NCBI GenBank assembly: GCA_945881915.1
Contig: CAMCVW010000008.1
Coordinates: 43,322-107,321, forward strand
Direction of reading: 5' to 3'
DNA: 64,000 nucleotides
From: Thermoflexus hugenholtzii JAD2
Lineage (GTDB): Bacteria > Chloroflexota > Chloroflexia > Chloroflexales > Roseiflexaceae
The first letter of the stretch is position 1. The number at the start of each line of letters is the position of its first letter. This document shows positions 25,591-34,894 of this stretch, one piece after another. The notes beneath the pieces were generated by a model. That model was not told the DNA's origin and ran no database searches. It was given only the letters and a program-made list of their open reading frames with translations. The translations under genes and the position numbers were made by a program.

Positions 25591-26508
25591 CTAACGCAGA
25601 TGTGGCGGACACCAGTCGGTGAAGAGACTGATCAGATTGTCAATCGCACTGTTCACATCCGAATCTGCGGGAGTGTGCTGTAGGACAGTAAAAAAATAGA
25701 CCAGATAATCGAAAAACTGGCGATATGCGGCATATTGCAGACGAACTTCGTTCGGTTCATAGCTGGGCACCATACGTTGATAGCCGGTAATGAATTCCGG
25801 ATAAAACTCAAACACCCACAAATCGCGCTCAGGTTCCGAAAGTCCGATATAGTCCCAGTCGATGAGCTGCAGATTGAAGGCGTCATTGGCCACCACATTG
25901 CCGCCGGCATCACCGTGCGTGTAGACGAGTGGTAGGATAGGGAGTTGGCGGAAGGCTTTGTCAAAATGACGCATCCGCTCTCGGTAGTGCGTGTACGGTG
26001 CGTACCACGGTGTCAACCGTTCGGCGATGACTGCCCGCCACGGGGCGCTTCCTGTGCCTGCAAACGCATGGGCGGCCAAGGTATCGAGCAGCGCAACGTG
26101 TTCGAAATCTGCGATGCGCCGTGTCGGTACTCGGTCAACGACAGAAACCGTGTGCAGTATGCCGATGAGCTGGCCAAATGTATGCAGGTCGTATGCCTCG
26201 GTCAGCGGTGCGTCGATGATCTGGCTGACGGCGACGACGGATGCACCAAATCGTGCGACGCCGGCGCCGCTGCGTGTGGGAATCGGGGCGTTGATACGAT
26301 GACCGAGTTGTGTTGCGAGGTAGGCGTGCGTGGCTGCACTGTTGACCAGATGTGCTTTGAATAACGCTGCATGGACAACTTTGACAAACACCCGTGAACC
26401 TTCCGCAGTGGAGGCGATGTGGGTCTGGGCGACGAGCCCACGCGGCGCATCAGTCAAATCCGTGACCGTGAATGGGTAGGTACGAGAGAGGAATGTGTGC
26501 AGGTCCAT
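25591..26508 (-). CDS. Aminoglycoside-phosphotransferase-fold small-molecule kinase
   Basis: 305 residues. APH/choline-kinase fold: N-lobe lysine in RVFVKVVHAALF, catalytic loop VYTHGDAGGNVV (H-G-D...N), and the metal-binding LIDWDYIGLSEPERDLW. The family phosphorylates drugs, choline, homoserine, methylthioribose and others; the substrate is unknown. It lies nine bases after hemW, with an AAGGAA site, so it is in the same leftward operon (hemW, kinase, rlmI, LON protein). Nothing nearby suggests a resistance role. Confidence 0.82.
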   Translation of the reverse strand: MDLHTFLSRTYPFTVTDLTDAPRGLVAQTHIASTAEGSRVFVKVVHAALFKAHLVNSAATHAYLATQLGHRINAPIPTRSGAGVARFGASVVAVSQIIDAPLTEAYDLHTFGQLIGILHTVSVVDRVPTRRIADFEHVALLDTLAAHAFAGTGSAPWRAVIAERLTPWYAPYTHYRERMRHFDKAFRQLPILPLVYTHGDAGGNVVANDAFNLQLIDWDYIGLSEPERDLWVFEFYPEFITGYQRMVPSYEPNEVRLQYAAYRQFFDYLVYFFTVLQHTPADSDVNSAIDNLISLFTDWCPPHLR

Positions 26509-26517
26509 CGTTTTTCC

Positions 26518-27738
26518 TTATAAAAAGCGCTGGAACACCTGATTGCCGTACATGCGGCCACGTTCGGTTAAGCGGATTCCTAATTCGTCGGCAATCAGCA
26601 GTCCTTCGGCAATCGTATCTGCCAGGACGGAGCCGTGTGTCTGGCGGATGTCGAAGCCGGTACGGTCGATGACATGCGCGTAACTGACTCCCATATTGAG
26701 GCGCAGCCCCATCATCATGGTCTCGGCCAACACATCGGTGGGAGACAGATCGGTCGTCTCACGGAGTGGCGAGCTGAGCATCCCGGCGCGGGTGATGTAG
26801 TCTTCGACGGCGAGGACATCGACAAATCGTTTGCCATCGATATGGCCGTGTGCACCGGCGCCGGCTGCATGATAAGCGGCATTGAGCCAATAGGCGACAT
26901 TGTGCAGACCAGCGTGTTTTGGGAGCCCACCCGGCCCAGTGAGCGGACCACGTGCCCAATTCGAGATTTCGTATTGATGATAGCCACGCGCGCCGAGGAA
27001 TTCCATGGTGTGTTCGTACATGGCCCCGGTGATATCGTCGTCGGGCACACTCAAGCGGCCACCTTGTACTTGGGCATAGAGCGGGGTCGATTCTTCGAGG
27101 ATGAGCGAGTAGATGGCGAAGTGATCGACGTCCCATGTGACTGCTTGGGCCAGTGTGTCGTGCCAATCGGCGGGAGTCTGGCCGGGTAAGCCGAATATGA
27201 AGTCGAGATTGACCGAATCGAAGCCAACCGCGCGGGCGTCTTCGTAACTCACCCGTGCTTCGGCGGCGGTGTGGATGCGACCGAGCATGCGCAGTAACGG
27301 GTCATTGAGACTCTGGACGCCCATACTGATGCGATTAACCCCCATGCCATGGAGCTGCCGTAGATAGTCTTTGCCCAAAACGGTGCCAGGATTGCATTCG
27401 ACCGTGATTTCGGCACCGGCAAAGGGTACGACGGCACTGGCCGCTTGGAGGATTTGCTCCATTTGATCGAGCGGGAGCATGCTGGGTGTCCCACCACCGA
27501 GGAAAATTGTCGGAGGTAAATCGGCCCGGAGGAGTGGGTGTGGATCTGCGGGGACACTGAGCGGATGTCGTTCTACGGGCAATGCATGCAGTTCATTGAC
27601 GAGTGCGTTGGTGTAGGCTCCCATGCGATCATCCATGTTCGCGTAGGTATTAAAGTCACAATACGCACAACGGCGGTGACAAAACGGAATGTGTATATAG
27701 AGGTGTCGCGCACCTGTCGAGTGTGTACGCCAGTCCAC
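26518..27738 (-). CDS. hemW: HemW, radical SAM haem chaperone
   Basis: 406 residues, GTG start with GGAG six bases upstream. Radical SAM cysteines are in HIPFCHRRCAYCDFNTY, i.e. C-x3-C-x2-C followed by D-F rather than the extra Cys of true coproporphyrinogen oxidase HemN. That difference identifies HemW, which binds and inserts haem. Other parts: TIFLGGGTPSML, EITVECNPGT, GVNRISMGVQS and GFDSVNLDFIFGLPGQT. HemW fits well with the Ccm system earlier in the window. Divergent from the trmJ-like gene across 96 bases. Confidence 0.88.
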   Translation of the reverse strand: MDWRTHSTGARHLYIHIPFCHRRCAYCDFNTYANMDDRMGAYTNALVNELHALPVERHPLSVPADPHPLLRADLPPTIFLGGGTPSMLPLDQMEQILQAASAVVPFAGAEITVECNPGTVLGKDYLRQLHGMGVNRISMGVQSLNDPLLRMLGRIHTAAEARVSYEDARAVGFDSVNLDFIFGLPGQTPADWHDTLAQAVTWDVDHFAIYSLILEESTPLYAQVQGGRLSVPDDDITGAMYEHTMEFLGARGYHQYEISNWARGPLTGPGGLPKHAGLHNVAYWLNAAYHAAGAGAHGHIDGKRFVDVLAVEDYITRAGMLSSPLRETTDLSPTDVLAETMMMGLRLNMGVSYAHVIDRTGFDIRQTHGSVLADTIAEGLLIADELGIRLTERGRMYGNQVFQRFL

Positions 27739-27834
27739 GGCTGCTCCAATCCAATCTGGGTGGGTCGCAATGCAAGAATTACATGCTATGCGTTATCATA
27801 CCAGCAGGGTCTATCGAATGGGGAACACGAGGCA

Positions 27835-28587
27835 ATGGTAGCTAACTTCCGTGACCAATTGACGGTCGTACTGCACAATCCACAGCGCCAAATCAACATA
27901 GCCGCCACGGTGCGGGCGATGATGAATATGGGAATTCAACACCTGCGGCTGGTCACTCCGCGTGAATACGAACCTGACTTGATCGAGCATGTGGCGCATC
28001 GGAGTGCACGCGTTGTCGAAAAAATTGAAATCTATGATTCGCTGCCCGCTGCGCTGCACGACGTCACCTGGGCTGTCGGGACGACTGCCCGCCACCGTGA
28101 GACACCTACACCTCCCCAAGAAATGCGCTCTGCTGCTCCTTCCATTGTTGCCAAAGCCCACGCAGGGCAGCGTATCGCTCTGGTGTTTGGGCCAGAAGAC
28201 AACGGATTACAGCAAACCGAGATTGAACTCTGCCAGCAGTTTGTGACGATTGCGACAGACCCGGATTATGCATCGCTCAATCTATCACAGGCGGTACTGC
28301 TGGTCTGCTATGAACTCAATATGATCAGTCCGCCGGAACGTGTCGATCAGCGCATCCTGCACCCCCCGGCGACGGTCGGATCGATCGATGCCTTCGTCGT
28401 ATTGTTAGAGCAAGCACTCCGCGAGATAAACTTCTTTAAGTCACCGAGCGCGCCTTCTAAAATCCGTTCATTGCGCAGTATGACGCACCGGGCGCAGCCC
28501 AACGCGCGTGAGATTGTGTTGTTGGCGGCGATTGCACACGAGTTGATTTCGTACGTCAAAAAACTCCGTTCAAAAATTCCACATTGA
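27835..28587 (+). CDS. trmJ: SPOUT tRNA/rRNA 2'-O-methyltransferase, TrmJ-like
   Basis: 250 residues from ATG 27835, the length of TrmJ. SpoU motifs: VLHNPQRQINIAATVRAMMNMG (motif 1, Asn/Arg), IALVFGPEDNGLQQTEI (motif 2) and ASLNLSQAVLLVCYEL (motif 3 knot). The C-terminal helical extension (FVVLLEQALREINFF ... ANAREIVLLAAI, roughly) resembles TrmJ, which methylates tRNA position 32. Other TrmH-family targets are possible. The frame is open well upstream, but those residues do not resemble the family. Confidence 0.85.
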   Translation: MVANFRDQLTVVLHNPQRQINIAATVRAMMNMGIQHLRLVTPREYEPDLIEHVAHRSARVVEKIEIYDSLPAALHDVTWAVGTTARHRETPTPPQEMRSAAPSIVAKAHAGQRIALVFGPEDNGLQQTEIELCQQFVTIATDPDYASLNLSQAVLLVCYELNMISPPERVDQRILHPPATVGSIDAFVVLLEQALREINFFKSPSAPSKIRSLRSMTHRAQPNAREIVLLAAIAHELISYVKKLRSKIPH

Positions 28588-28620
28588 CATAAAGAATACT
28601 CACCGAGAATGCAAGTAGGC

Positions 28621-28626
28621 TATAAT
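28621..28626 (+). promoter_or_regulatory. -10 box (TATAAT) upstream of glyA
   Basis: Perfect TATAAT, 36 bases before the chosen glyA start. A perfect TTGACA occurs at 28584-28589, but the spacing is 31, too long for pairing with this box. A small dyad (AATAGG/CCTATT, 28624-28629 and 28640-28645) overlaps the likely transcription start. Confidence 0.5.
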
Positions 28627-28662
28627 AGGGAGGTATTTACCTATTGTTATGTGGGGGGTTGC

Positions 28663-29991
28663 ATGTCACCACTGGATAACCTTGTGAAGCAGGATCCTGC
28701 GATTGCGCGCATGTTGGTAGGCGAAGCGCTGCGGCAGCGGGACGGGCTCGAACTCATCGCCAGCGAAAACTATACCAGCCGTGCTGTGATGGAAGCACAA
28801 GGGTCAGTGTTGACCAACAAATACGCCGAGGGGTACCCGGGCAATAGATATTATGGTGGCTGTGAGTGGGTCGACCAAGTTGAAAATCTGGCGCGTGATC
28901 GCGTCAAAGAAGTCTTCGGTGCAGAGTATGCCAATGTGCAGCCACATTCGGGCACACAAGCAAATGCGGCGGTCTTTTTCACATACCTCAATCCCGGTGA
29001 CAAAGTATTGGGCATGAATTTGGCAATGGGTGGGCACTTGACCCACGGATCGCCAGTGAATTTCTCTGGTAAGCTCTATAACTTCACGCAATACGGTATT
29101 GACCTCGATACAGGCCTCATCGACTATGAGCATGTGATGGAGATGGCCGAACGTGAGCGCCCAAAATTGATTACGGTGGGTGCGAGCACATATTCGCGAT
29201 CAATCGACTATGCAAAATTTCGCGAAATAGCAGACAAGGTCGGGGCGTTTTTGTTCGCCGACATCGCTCATCCCGCGGGTTTGATTGCTGCTGGTCATTT
29301 GCCTAGCCCAATCCCATATGCGCACGTGGTGACGTCGACGACCCACAAGACTTTGCGTGGACCACGCGGTGGAATCATCTTGATGGGCAAAGACTTCGAG
29401 AACCCATTCGGGCAGAAGGCAGCCAAGAGCGGTCGCACGCTGATGATGTCGGAAGTCCTCGACAAAATGGTCATTCCGGGTGCTCAGGGCGGCGCACTGA
29501 TGCATGTCGTGGCGGCCAAGGCGGTCGGTTTTGCGGAAAATCTGCGTCCCGACTTCAAGGATTACGCCGGTCAAGTCATCGTCAATGCGCAGGCATTGGC
29601 TGCGGGCATGATGAAGCGTGGCTATCATGTGTTGTCGAACGGCACAGACAATCATCTGTTGATGGTCGACTTGCGTCGCAATAAGCCGACGATTAGTGGC
29701 AAGGTCGCCCAGGAAGTACTCGACCTGGCACACATCACCACGAACAAAAACGTCGTCCCAAATGATGATCGATCGCCATTGGTGACATCGGGCGTTCGAT
29801 TCGGCACCGCTGCGATGACGACACGTGGCATGCGTGCAGAACACATGGATCTGGTTGCCGGGTTCATCGATCGGGTGTTGTCGAATATCGACAATGAAGC
29901 GGTCATCACGCAAGTGAAAAACGAAATCATCGAGCTCTGCAAAGGATTCCCGGTGCCAGCGGTCGGTGACTTCGTCGATATCGAGGTATAG
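28663..29991 (+). CDS. glyA: Serine hydroxymethyltransferase
   Basis: 442 residues, slightly longer than typical (~420). Start at ATG 28663 ([11 protein letters not shown]), with a G-rich site just before; a longer frame adds 18 unlikely residues. PLP enzyme motifs: [40 protein letters not shown], and the PLP lysine in [16 protein letters not shown]. Converts serine and tetrahydrofolate to glycine and 5,10-methylene-THF. Two bases separate it from proC, so the two are co-transcribed. Confidence 0.96.
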   Translation: MSPLDNLVKQDPAIARMLVGEALRQRDGLELIASENYTSRAVMEAQGSVLTNKYAEGYPGNRYYGGCEWVDQVENLARDRVKEVFGAEYANVQPHSGTQANAAVFFTYLNPGDKVLGMNLAMGGHLTHGSPVNFSGKLYNFTQYGIDLDTGLIDYEHVMEMAERERPKLITVGASTYSRSIDYAKFREIADKVGAFLFADIAHPAGLIAAGHLPSPIPYAHVVTSTTHKTLRGPRGGIILMGKDFENPFGQKAAKSGRTLMMSEVLDKMVIPGAQGGALMHVVAAKAVGFAENLRPDFKDYAGQVIVNAQALAAGMMKRGYHVLSNGTDNHLLMVDLRRNKPTISGKVAQEVLDLAHITTNKNVVPNDDRSPLVTSGVRFGTAAMTTRGMRAEHMDLVAGFIDRVLSNIDNEAVITQVKNEIIELCKGFPVPAVGDFVDIEV

Positions 29992-29993
29992 CG

Positions 29994-30806
29994 ATGACCC
30001 ATCCACGCATTGGCATGATTGGTGCCGGCATGATGGGTGAGGCCATGATTGGAGGCCTCCTCAAAAACGGTGTGCCGGCAGGCAATATCTGGGCAGCGGA
30101 GCCACGGGCAGACCGCCGCGCCCATTTGCATACCCAATACGGCATCACCATGGTGGCCAGCAACCGTGAGGCGATTGCCGCAGTCGATGTGGTCGTATTT
30201 GCCATCAAACCACAGATTATCGGTGGTGTGTTGACGGAATTGCGCGGGCACATCCCGACCGGTGCGTTGGTGTTGTCGATTATGGCTGGTGTCACGATAG
30301 CAACATTACGCGATGGGCTCCAACACAACGCCATCGTACGGGCCATGCCCAATACCCCGGCAATGATCGGTGCGGGGATGTCTGGCTGGACGGCGGTGGA
30401 CGTGAGTGATGTGCACCGTGCCTGGGCAAAATCCGTGCTCGAGTCGTTTGGTCAGGCGGTCTATGTCGACAACGAGCACTACATCAATCAGGTCACCGCT
30501 CTGTCGGGCAGCGGCCCGGGCTATGTCTTTTTGATGCTCGAAGCACTGACCGACGCCGGCGTCAATGTCGGATTAGCACGGCCGTTGGCCAAACAACTCG
30601 CCGAGCAGACGATGCTCGGTTCGCTCCAATACGCGATTGCCAGTAGCAAACATCCCGCCGAGCTGCGGAACGACGTGACGTCGCCGGCAGGAACGACCGC
30701 TGCGGGATTGGTCGCCATGGAAAAAGGCGGTTTGCGCAGTGCCATCAACGATGGCGTGCGGGCCGCATATGAACGCTCAGTCGAGCTAGGGAAGCCACAA
30801 CATTGA
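29994..30806 (+). CDS. proC: Pyrroline-5-carboxylate reductase
   Basis: 270 residues, full length. N-terminal NADP fold (RIGMIGAGMMGEAMIGGLLK, roughly), VFAIKPQI, VRAMPNTPAMIGAGMSGW, and the C-terminal signature TALSGSGPGYVFLMLEALTDAGV ... DVTSPAGTTAAGL. Final step of proline synthesis, completing proBA 13 kb away. Tightly linked to glyA and overlapping the next gene by four bases. Confidence 0.95.
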   Translation: MTHPRIGMIGAGMMGEAMIGGLLKNGVPAGNIWAAEPRADRRAHLHTQYGITMVASNREAIAAVDVVVFAIKPQIIGGVLTELRGHIPTGALVLSIMAGVTIATLRDGLQHNAIVRAMPNTPAMIGAGMSGWTAVDVSDVHRAWAKSVLESFGQAVYVDNEHYINQVTALSGSGPGYVFLMLEALTDAGVNVGLARPLAKQLAEQTMLGSLQYAIASSKHPAELRNDVTSPAGTTAAGLVAMEKGGLRSAINDGVRAAYERSVELGKPQH

Positions 30807-31972
30807 CCAATACGCAACTCACGGCTGCATGGCACGCCTCGTCCACTACGGTGGCGGGGCGTGTTTTGACGGTCTACGCCCGCACCGGGCTGCCCGCTGG
30901 GTTGACCTGTACTCCCGCTGCCGAGTTAATCGCCGACTATGCCGCGACACACGCGGCACGTTGCGTTTTGTTGATTGATGTGGCATTTGCACTGCCCGCA
31001 CTCGTGGTCACTGCCGAAACACGGGTCTTGGTCGCCCAACGCCACGCGGGCATGCTGGTTGCCAGCCAACGGACCGTTCAGAACGCCAAACGTACGGTCG
31101 AACAGTGGCTGCCGCATGGCGATGCAACCGGAGTGGATGCGGAATCGGTAGATTTAGTACTGATTGAAGTACCTTCCACGCGTGATGCGTGGTTGCGCCG
31201 GCTGTGCGAAGGATTGCGTGCCTTGGCACCGGGAGGGACGTTGGTCGCGGTTGGTCCCAACGACGCCGGGGGCAAGTCGATTGTTCGGGATGTCAAAGAG
31301 CTCATTGGTCCCTGCAACGAGCGGTCGAAGGCACACCAACGTATCGTCAGCGTGAAAAAACCGACAACTGCGTTGCCGGTGCCGGTATGGGCGCAGACCC
31401 CTGGGATTGCGCTGGGTACGACGACGATCTTGACGCACGCCGACCGGACGTATCAAACTGCGCCTGGTGTGTTTGCCAATGGCCGGGTGGACGAAGGTAC
31501 GGCATTTTTGCTCGCGCACTTCCCACCCTGCAAAAACCAGCATGTGCTTGACCTCGGTGCGGGAGTCGGTGTGCTCGGAGGGTGGGCTTTGGATCACGGC
31601 GCCCAGAGAGTCGATCTCGTCGATGTCGATGGCGCAGCGGCACAGGCTCTTGAACAGACGTTCGCGGGACTCGGAACAGTCCACGTCGCATGGGCAGATG
31701 TCATTGATCCGTTACCATGGGCGCAACGCAATGAGTTGGTCGTGGCCAATCCGCCTTTTCACAGTGGCAAGCGCAACGACGATACCCTCATCAAGCAATT
31801 TGTGGCGACGGCCGCCAAACACCTGAGCACGCGGGGTGAATTCTGGTGCGTCGCCAACGGATTTTTGGCGTATCAGGCAGTTTTTGGCGAGCTGTTCAGC
31901 GATGTCACAAAGGTTGTGAGCAACGGGAAATTTACGATTTGGCGGGCAAAAACAGTCAAGCGTCCAGAATAA
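30803..31972 (+). CDS. rsmC: RsmC-like class I SAM methyltransferase (16S rRNA guanine-N2 type)
   Basis: 389 residues. TTG start overlaps the proC stop (TTGA). Two-domain layout of RsmC/RlmG: an N-terminal degenerate methyltransferase-like half (LLIDVAFALPALVV ... VLIEVPSTRDAWLRRLCEGLRALAPGG, in pieces) and a C-terminal catalytic half with the VLDLGAGVGVLGGWAL SAM loop and the amino-methyltransferase motif ELVVANPPFHSGKRND (NPPFH). E. coli RsmC makes m2G1207 in 16S rRNA. Length and NPPFH support RsmC, but RlmG-like specificity cannot be excluded. Ends just before a strong terminator. Confidence 0.83.
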   Translation: MTNTQLTAAWHASSTTVAGRVLTVYARTGLPAGLTCTPAAELIADYAATHAARCVLLIDVAFALPALVVTAETRVLVAQRHAGMLVASQRTVQNAKRTVEQWLPHGDATGVDAESVDLVLIEVPSTRDAWLRRLCEGLRALAPGGTLVAVGPNDAGGKSIVRDVKELIGPCNERSKAHQRIVSVKKPTTALPVPVWAQTPGIALGTTTILTHADRTYQTAPGVFANGRVDEGTAFLLAHFPPCKNQHVLDLGAGVGVLGGWALDHGAQRVDLVDVDGAAAQALEQTFAGLGTVHVAWADVIDPLPWAQRNELVVANPPFHSGKRNDDTLIKQFVATAAKHLSTRGEFWCVANGFLAYQAVFGELFSDVTKVVSNGKFTIWRAKTVKRPE

Positions 31973-31981
31973 TCCGCGCAC

Positions 31982-32020
31982 AAACAACCCTGCCGCACCG
32001 GTGCGGCAGGGTTGTTTTTT
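31982..32020. terminator. Bidirectional intrinsic terminator
   Basis: Perfect 36-bp palindrome (31982-32017) followed on the plus strand by T to 32020; on the minus strand a shorter U-rich tail follows. It ends both the glyA-proC-rsmC run and the converging PRPP-synthetase-like gene. Confidence 0.95.
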
Positions 32021-32035
32021 ATAGAGAAAAAAGCG

Positions 32036-32815
32036 CTACGCGAGGTAGACGGGCGTATCTGAGCGGGTATCGACTTCACCACGAGCAGTGAAAATGTGGC
32101 CAATCCCTGCTGCGGTGAGTACGTGAATGCCTTTACTGAAAATACCATGACTCACAAATAGGTGCACCCCTGTCGCGCCATCTGCAAGCAGTGCAGTGGC
32201 GAGTGTCGTGAAGGTACGCCCACCGTCGCAGATGTCGTCGATGATGAGCACGCGCTGTCCGGCGGGATTCCCATCGAATGCGACATGGCGCAGTGTACCC
32301 GTGTGTTGATCGCGTTCTTTGTGCCCCGTCAAAATGACGCATCCGGTCTGGTAGATCGACGTGTATTTGCGCACCGCACCTGCATCGGGGTAGACCACTG
32401 CAGTTGCATCTGTGTGGATGAGCGCTGCGGTAACCTGCTGTTTTGGGTAGATTGCACGGCACTGCGGCAACGCATCGAGAATAACACTGGAATGCGGGTC
32501 GAGAACCGTGATGGATGTCAATTCGCAGAGCGCGAGTACCCGGATGAACGTCTGGAGTGCAAAGGTAGCCTCGTTGCTGACGGGTTTGTCTTGACGACCG
32601 TATGGCAGGTAGGTGAGTTCGAGGTGGGTGGGCCGCGATGTGTGCAATGCACAGAGCTGTAGGAGCGTGATGAGCTCAGCCTCGTGCGTAAATGTCCAGC
32701 AGATGTGCCATTCGTGCGCATCGATGATGGCTGCAGGAAGCTGCCACACCTGCTGGGTGCCGTCTGGGAATATGGTGGGGGTAATCGGAATCGTGTTGAC
32801 GGTTATCATCTGCAT
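32036..32815 (-). CDS. Ribose-phosphate pyrophosphokinase-like protein, short form
   Basis: 259 residues against ~310 for Prs. Family segments are retained in order: LELTYLPYGRQDKPV (compare LPYxxYxRQDR), ITVLDPHSSVILD (compare DPHS), VVYPDAGAVRKY (compare SPDAGG), GHKERDQHTG, and the PRPP loop VLIIDDICDGGRTF (compare DDxxDTGGT). Prs makes PRPP from ribose-5-phosphate and ATP. The missing length is in the N-terminal region (flag and subunit contacts), so oligomeric and allosteric properties probably differ. Short Prs-like proteins often partner NAD-salvage genes, but none is next to it here. Confidence 0.8.
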   Translation of the reverse strand: MQMITVNTIPITPTIFPDGTQQVWQLPAAIIDAHEWHICWTFTHEAELITLLQLCALHTSRPTHLELTYLPYGRQDKPVSNEATFALQTFIRVLALCELTSITVLDPHSSVILDALPQCRAIYPKQQVTAALIHTDATAVVYPDAGAVRKYTSIYQTGCVILTGHKERDQHTGTLRHVAFDGNPAGQRVLIIDDICDGGRTFTTLATALLADGATGVHLFVSHGIFSKGIHVLTAAGIGHIFTARGEVDTRSDTPVYLA

Positions 32816-32842
32816 ATCCTAGCAGAATTGGGGGAAGCAGAA

Positions 32843-33751
32843 TCAGCGAACCCATCCTTGGGCAATGCAGGTGAGTTTGGTCGAGAAGGCTATTTCGTCT
32901 GGGGCAACGGCGTGCGTGGCGATGTACGTTGCGACGAGTGGACTGTACCCGGTGGTGAGCCAATGTGCATAGAGATCGTTGTTGCTATCTACGTCGATTC
33001 CGAGCGCCTTGTAGTAGAGCCATACGAGTTGCGCGCTCGAAACACTGCTGTCGGTTGCCTTGTCGGTCTGCGTCGGATTAAACTGTGTGCGGCCGTAATT
33101 GCCGTACGTTTGCACAAACGGCGTCATTGCACGTGACTGATTCGGCAACGGTACTTTGGTACGATACACACCCACATACCCTTTTTTTCGTTGCCATGTG
33201 CTCAGTGGGACAAGCTGAACGCCACGCTGCGGGATTGACTCATAGATCATTGGGATACCTTTTATCATGCCGTAATAGAGAGCGGCGTGATCATATACCG
33301 CAGCCCATGATCGACACCCTGGGATAATTTGAGTCGTTGTGCACCCCGTACGACTGCTGCGTCGAAGCAGAATGTCGCCCCGTTTGAGGGTTTTGAGTAT
33401 TGACGCAGGCAGTGTGCGGGAGTATGTGGTGCCGCCGGTGATTGTCGTGGTGATGCGTTGCGAGAGGGTTGGCGGACGAACTGCAGCGCGACCATTGGAC
33501 TGCAGAAGTTCCCGTTTGAGTAATCGTTGAAAGAGATCGTCCAGTGCATCGATGTCGGCTTGACTCTGCGCCGAAAAGAGTGCGAGCCCCACAGTGACAT
33601 AATCGGTGCTGGTCAACGCCACGAGCGTCTGCGGACTGAGCGAGGCTGACTCGTCGGTTGGAGTGCGGGTCGACTGCGCATGGGTGGTGTCGAGCGGGAC
33701 ACCCATGAGTAGCATCCCTATGAGCATAAAGAGTACGAATATACGTTGCAT
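32843..33751 (-). CDS. YiiX-like permuted papain-fold protein lacking the catalytic cysteine
   Basis: 302 residues with an N-terminal signal peptide (FVLFMLIGMLLMGVPLDTTHAQ), so exported. Paralogue of the gene at 34895-35821. Conserved core: LKRGDILLRR, His in VYDHAALYYG (His155), MIYESIPQRGVQLVPLSTW, YVGVYR. At the position of the active cysteine (YCSQLVW in the paralogue) it reads SSAQLVW, with Ser239 where Cys belongs. Two further cysteines (GCTTTQIIPGC) match a likely disulfide in the paralogue. Such proteins are peptidases or amidases; this copy is probably inactive, or uses serine. Last gene of a three-gene leftward set. Confidence 0.82.
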   Translation of the reverse strand: MQRIFVLFMLIGMLLMGVPLDTTHAQSTRTPTDESASLSPQTLVALTSTDYVTVGLALFSAQSQADIDALDDLFQRLLKRELLQSNGRAAVRPPTLSQRITTTITGGTTYSRTLPASILKTLKRGDILLRRSSRTGCTTTQIIPGCRSWAAVYDHAALYYGMIKGIPMIYESIPQRGVQLVPLSTWQRKKGYVGVYRTKVPLPNQSRAMTPFVQTYGNYGRTQFNPTQTDKATDSSVSSAQLVWLYYKALGIDVDSNNDLYAHWLTTGYSPLVATYIATHAVAPDEIAFSTKLTCIAQGWVR

Positions 33752-33790
33752 GTGTTGAACCTTCCTATTGGGGCGAATGCACGATAGGCG

Positions 33791-34894
33791 CTACGATTTG
33801 CTGTCGATGATGAGCGATGCGCCAGGGATTGCAGTACGAAACTCGAGTGCACCGGTGGTGGGGTCAAGTTCATACAATCCTTCGCGACTGCTCTGTGTCG
33901 TGCGTGGTACCGCGATGAGTATCCGACCGTCGATTGCAGAAATATCATTGATGTAGGACCAGATGGTACCGTCATAATCCCAGTGGATATATGCACCTGT
34001 TGTTAGATTTGTCCGATAGATGGACACCGTAGAGTAGTCTAGGTTGTTGCCGATGTTATGGACGGTATACAAGAATCCGTCAGAGATGACACCATCCGTC
34101 GGTGATCGAGCAAAATTCGGGAGGACTTCGACCGAGGTATCACCCGTTGTGTATTTCATCAAATCTACTGGCTCAAATCCGTACTCTGCAGCGTATTTGC
34201 TTGCGTTATTGAGGATATAGAGTGCATCACTGCTGACAATGAAGTTGTCCATCCCAATCTCGGTATCGGGCATCTGGATGATGCGAACGAGGGCGAGGGT
34301 GCGGGGATCGCGTACCTGGAGTTCTTGGGCGGTGCGGTCGTCGAAGTCACCGTAGTTGCCGCCGCCATAGACTATCAGTTCGCCGTGATACAGCACGCTA
34401 TCGACGTACATCATGTCGCCCCATTTGGTGACGATGTCGGTGTCGGCGAGTACGGTGCCGTCGCTCTTGCGGATGCGTGTCGAGTGTGCGACCATCCCGT
34501 TTTGGGTGCACAGGACGATAATTGCATCACCGTCGTCATGGATACCATTGGGTTCGGTACAGACGTCATAGACTGCCTCCGAAGCGAGGTCGGGGCTGAG
34601 TTGGGCAACGCTGTGCATATCGACATCGATGTCACCAGCATAGCCATACCAGAGGTTACTCCCGTCATAGAGTGCTTCACGGATATACGAAAGTTCTAGG
34701 GTCCGTGTACCGATGGGTTTGAGCGTTGTCCGATCGACGACACTGACTTCGGCATGTGCATACCCTGGGACGGCGCGTTGGCCAGCAAAGACGTAGAGGG
34801 GGTGGACGGGCACGTCGACGGGCGTGGTGGGGGCGGCACAGGCGCCGAGCACCAGGCTCAGGCACGCACACAGGCTGAGAGTGAATGTACGCAT
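33791..34894 (-). CDS. Propeller-like secreted lipoprotein
   Basis: 367 residues. Clear lipobox LVLGAC (Cys19) after a short signal. The body is all-beta, with repeated four-strand blades containing a hydrophobic strand followed by G-x-x-x-V-Y turns (LYVFAG, GDAIIVLC, GELIVYGGG, DALYILNN, GFLYTVHN, GRILIAVP), typical of YVTN/PQQ-like seven-blade propellers. No enzyme motif. Its start codon sits directly next to the stop of the upstream YiiX-like gene, and 39 bases separate it from the downstream paralogue. It may be a surface-anchored scaffold or ligand-binding partner of the two flanking proteins. Confidence 0.8.
   Translation of the reverse strand: MRTFTLSLCACLSLVLGACAAPTTPVDVPVHPLYVFAGQRAVPGYAHAEVSVVDRTTLKPIGTRTLELSYIREALYDGSNLWYGYAGDIDVDMHSVAQLSPDLASEAVYDVCTEPNGIHDDGDAIIVLCTQNGMVAHSTRIRKSDGTVLADTDIVTKWGDMMYVDSVLYHGELIVYGGGNYGDFDDRTAQELQVRDPRTLALVRIIQMPDTEIGMDNFIVSSDALYILNNASKYAAEYGFEPVDLMKYTTGDTSVEVLPNFARSPTDGVISDGFLYTVHNIGNNLDYSTVSIYRTNLTTGAYIHWDYDGTIWSYINDISAIDGRILIAVPRTTQSSREGLYELDPTTGALEFRTAIPGASLIIDSKS

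Noticed and set aside
28584..28626. TTGACA plus TATAAT as one glyA promoter
   Set aside because: Spacing is 31 bases, nearly twice what sigma-70 allows; only the -10 is retained.
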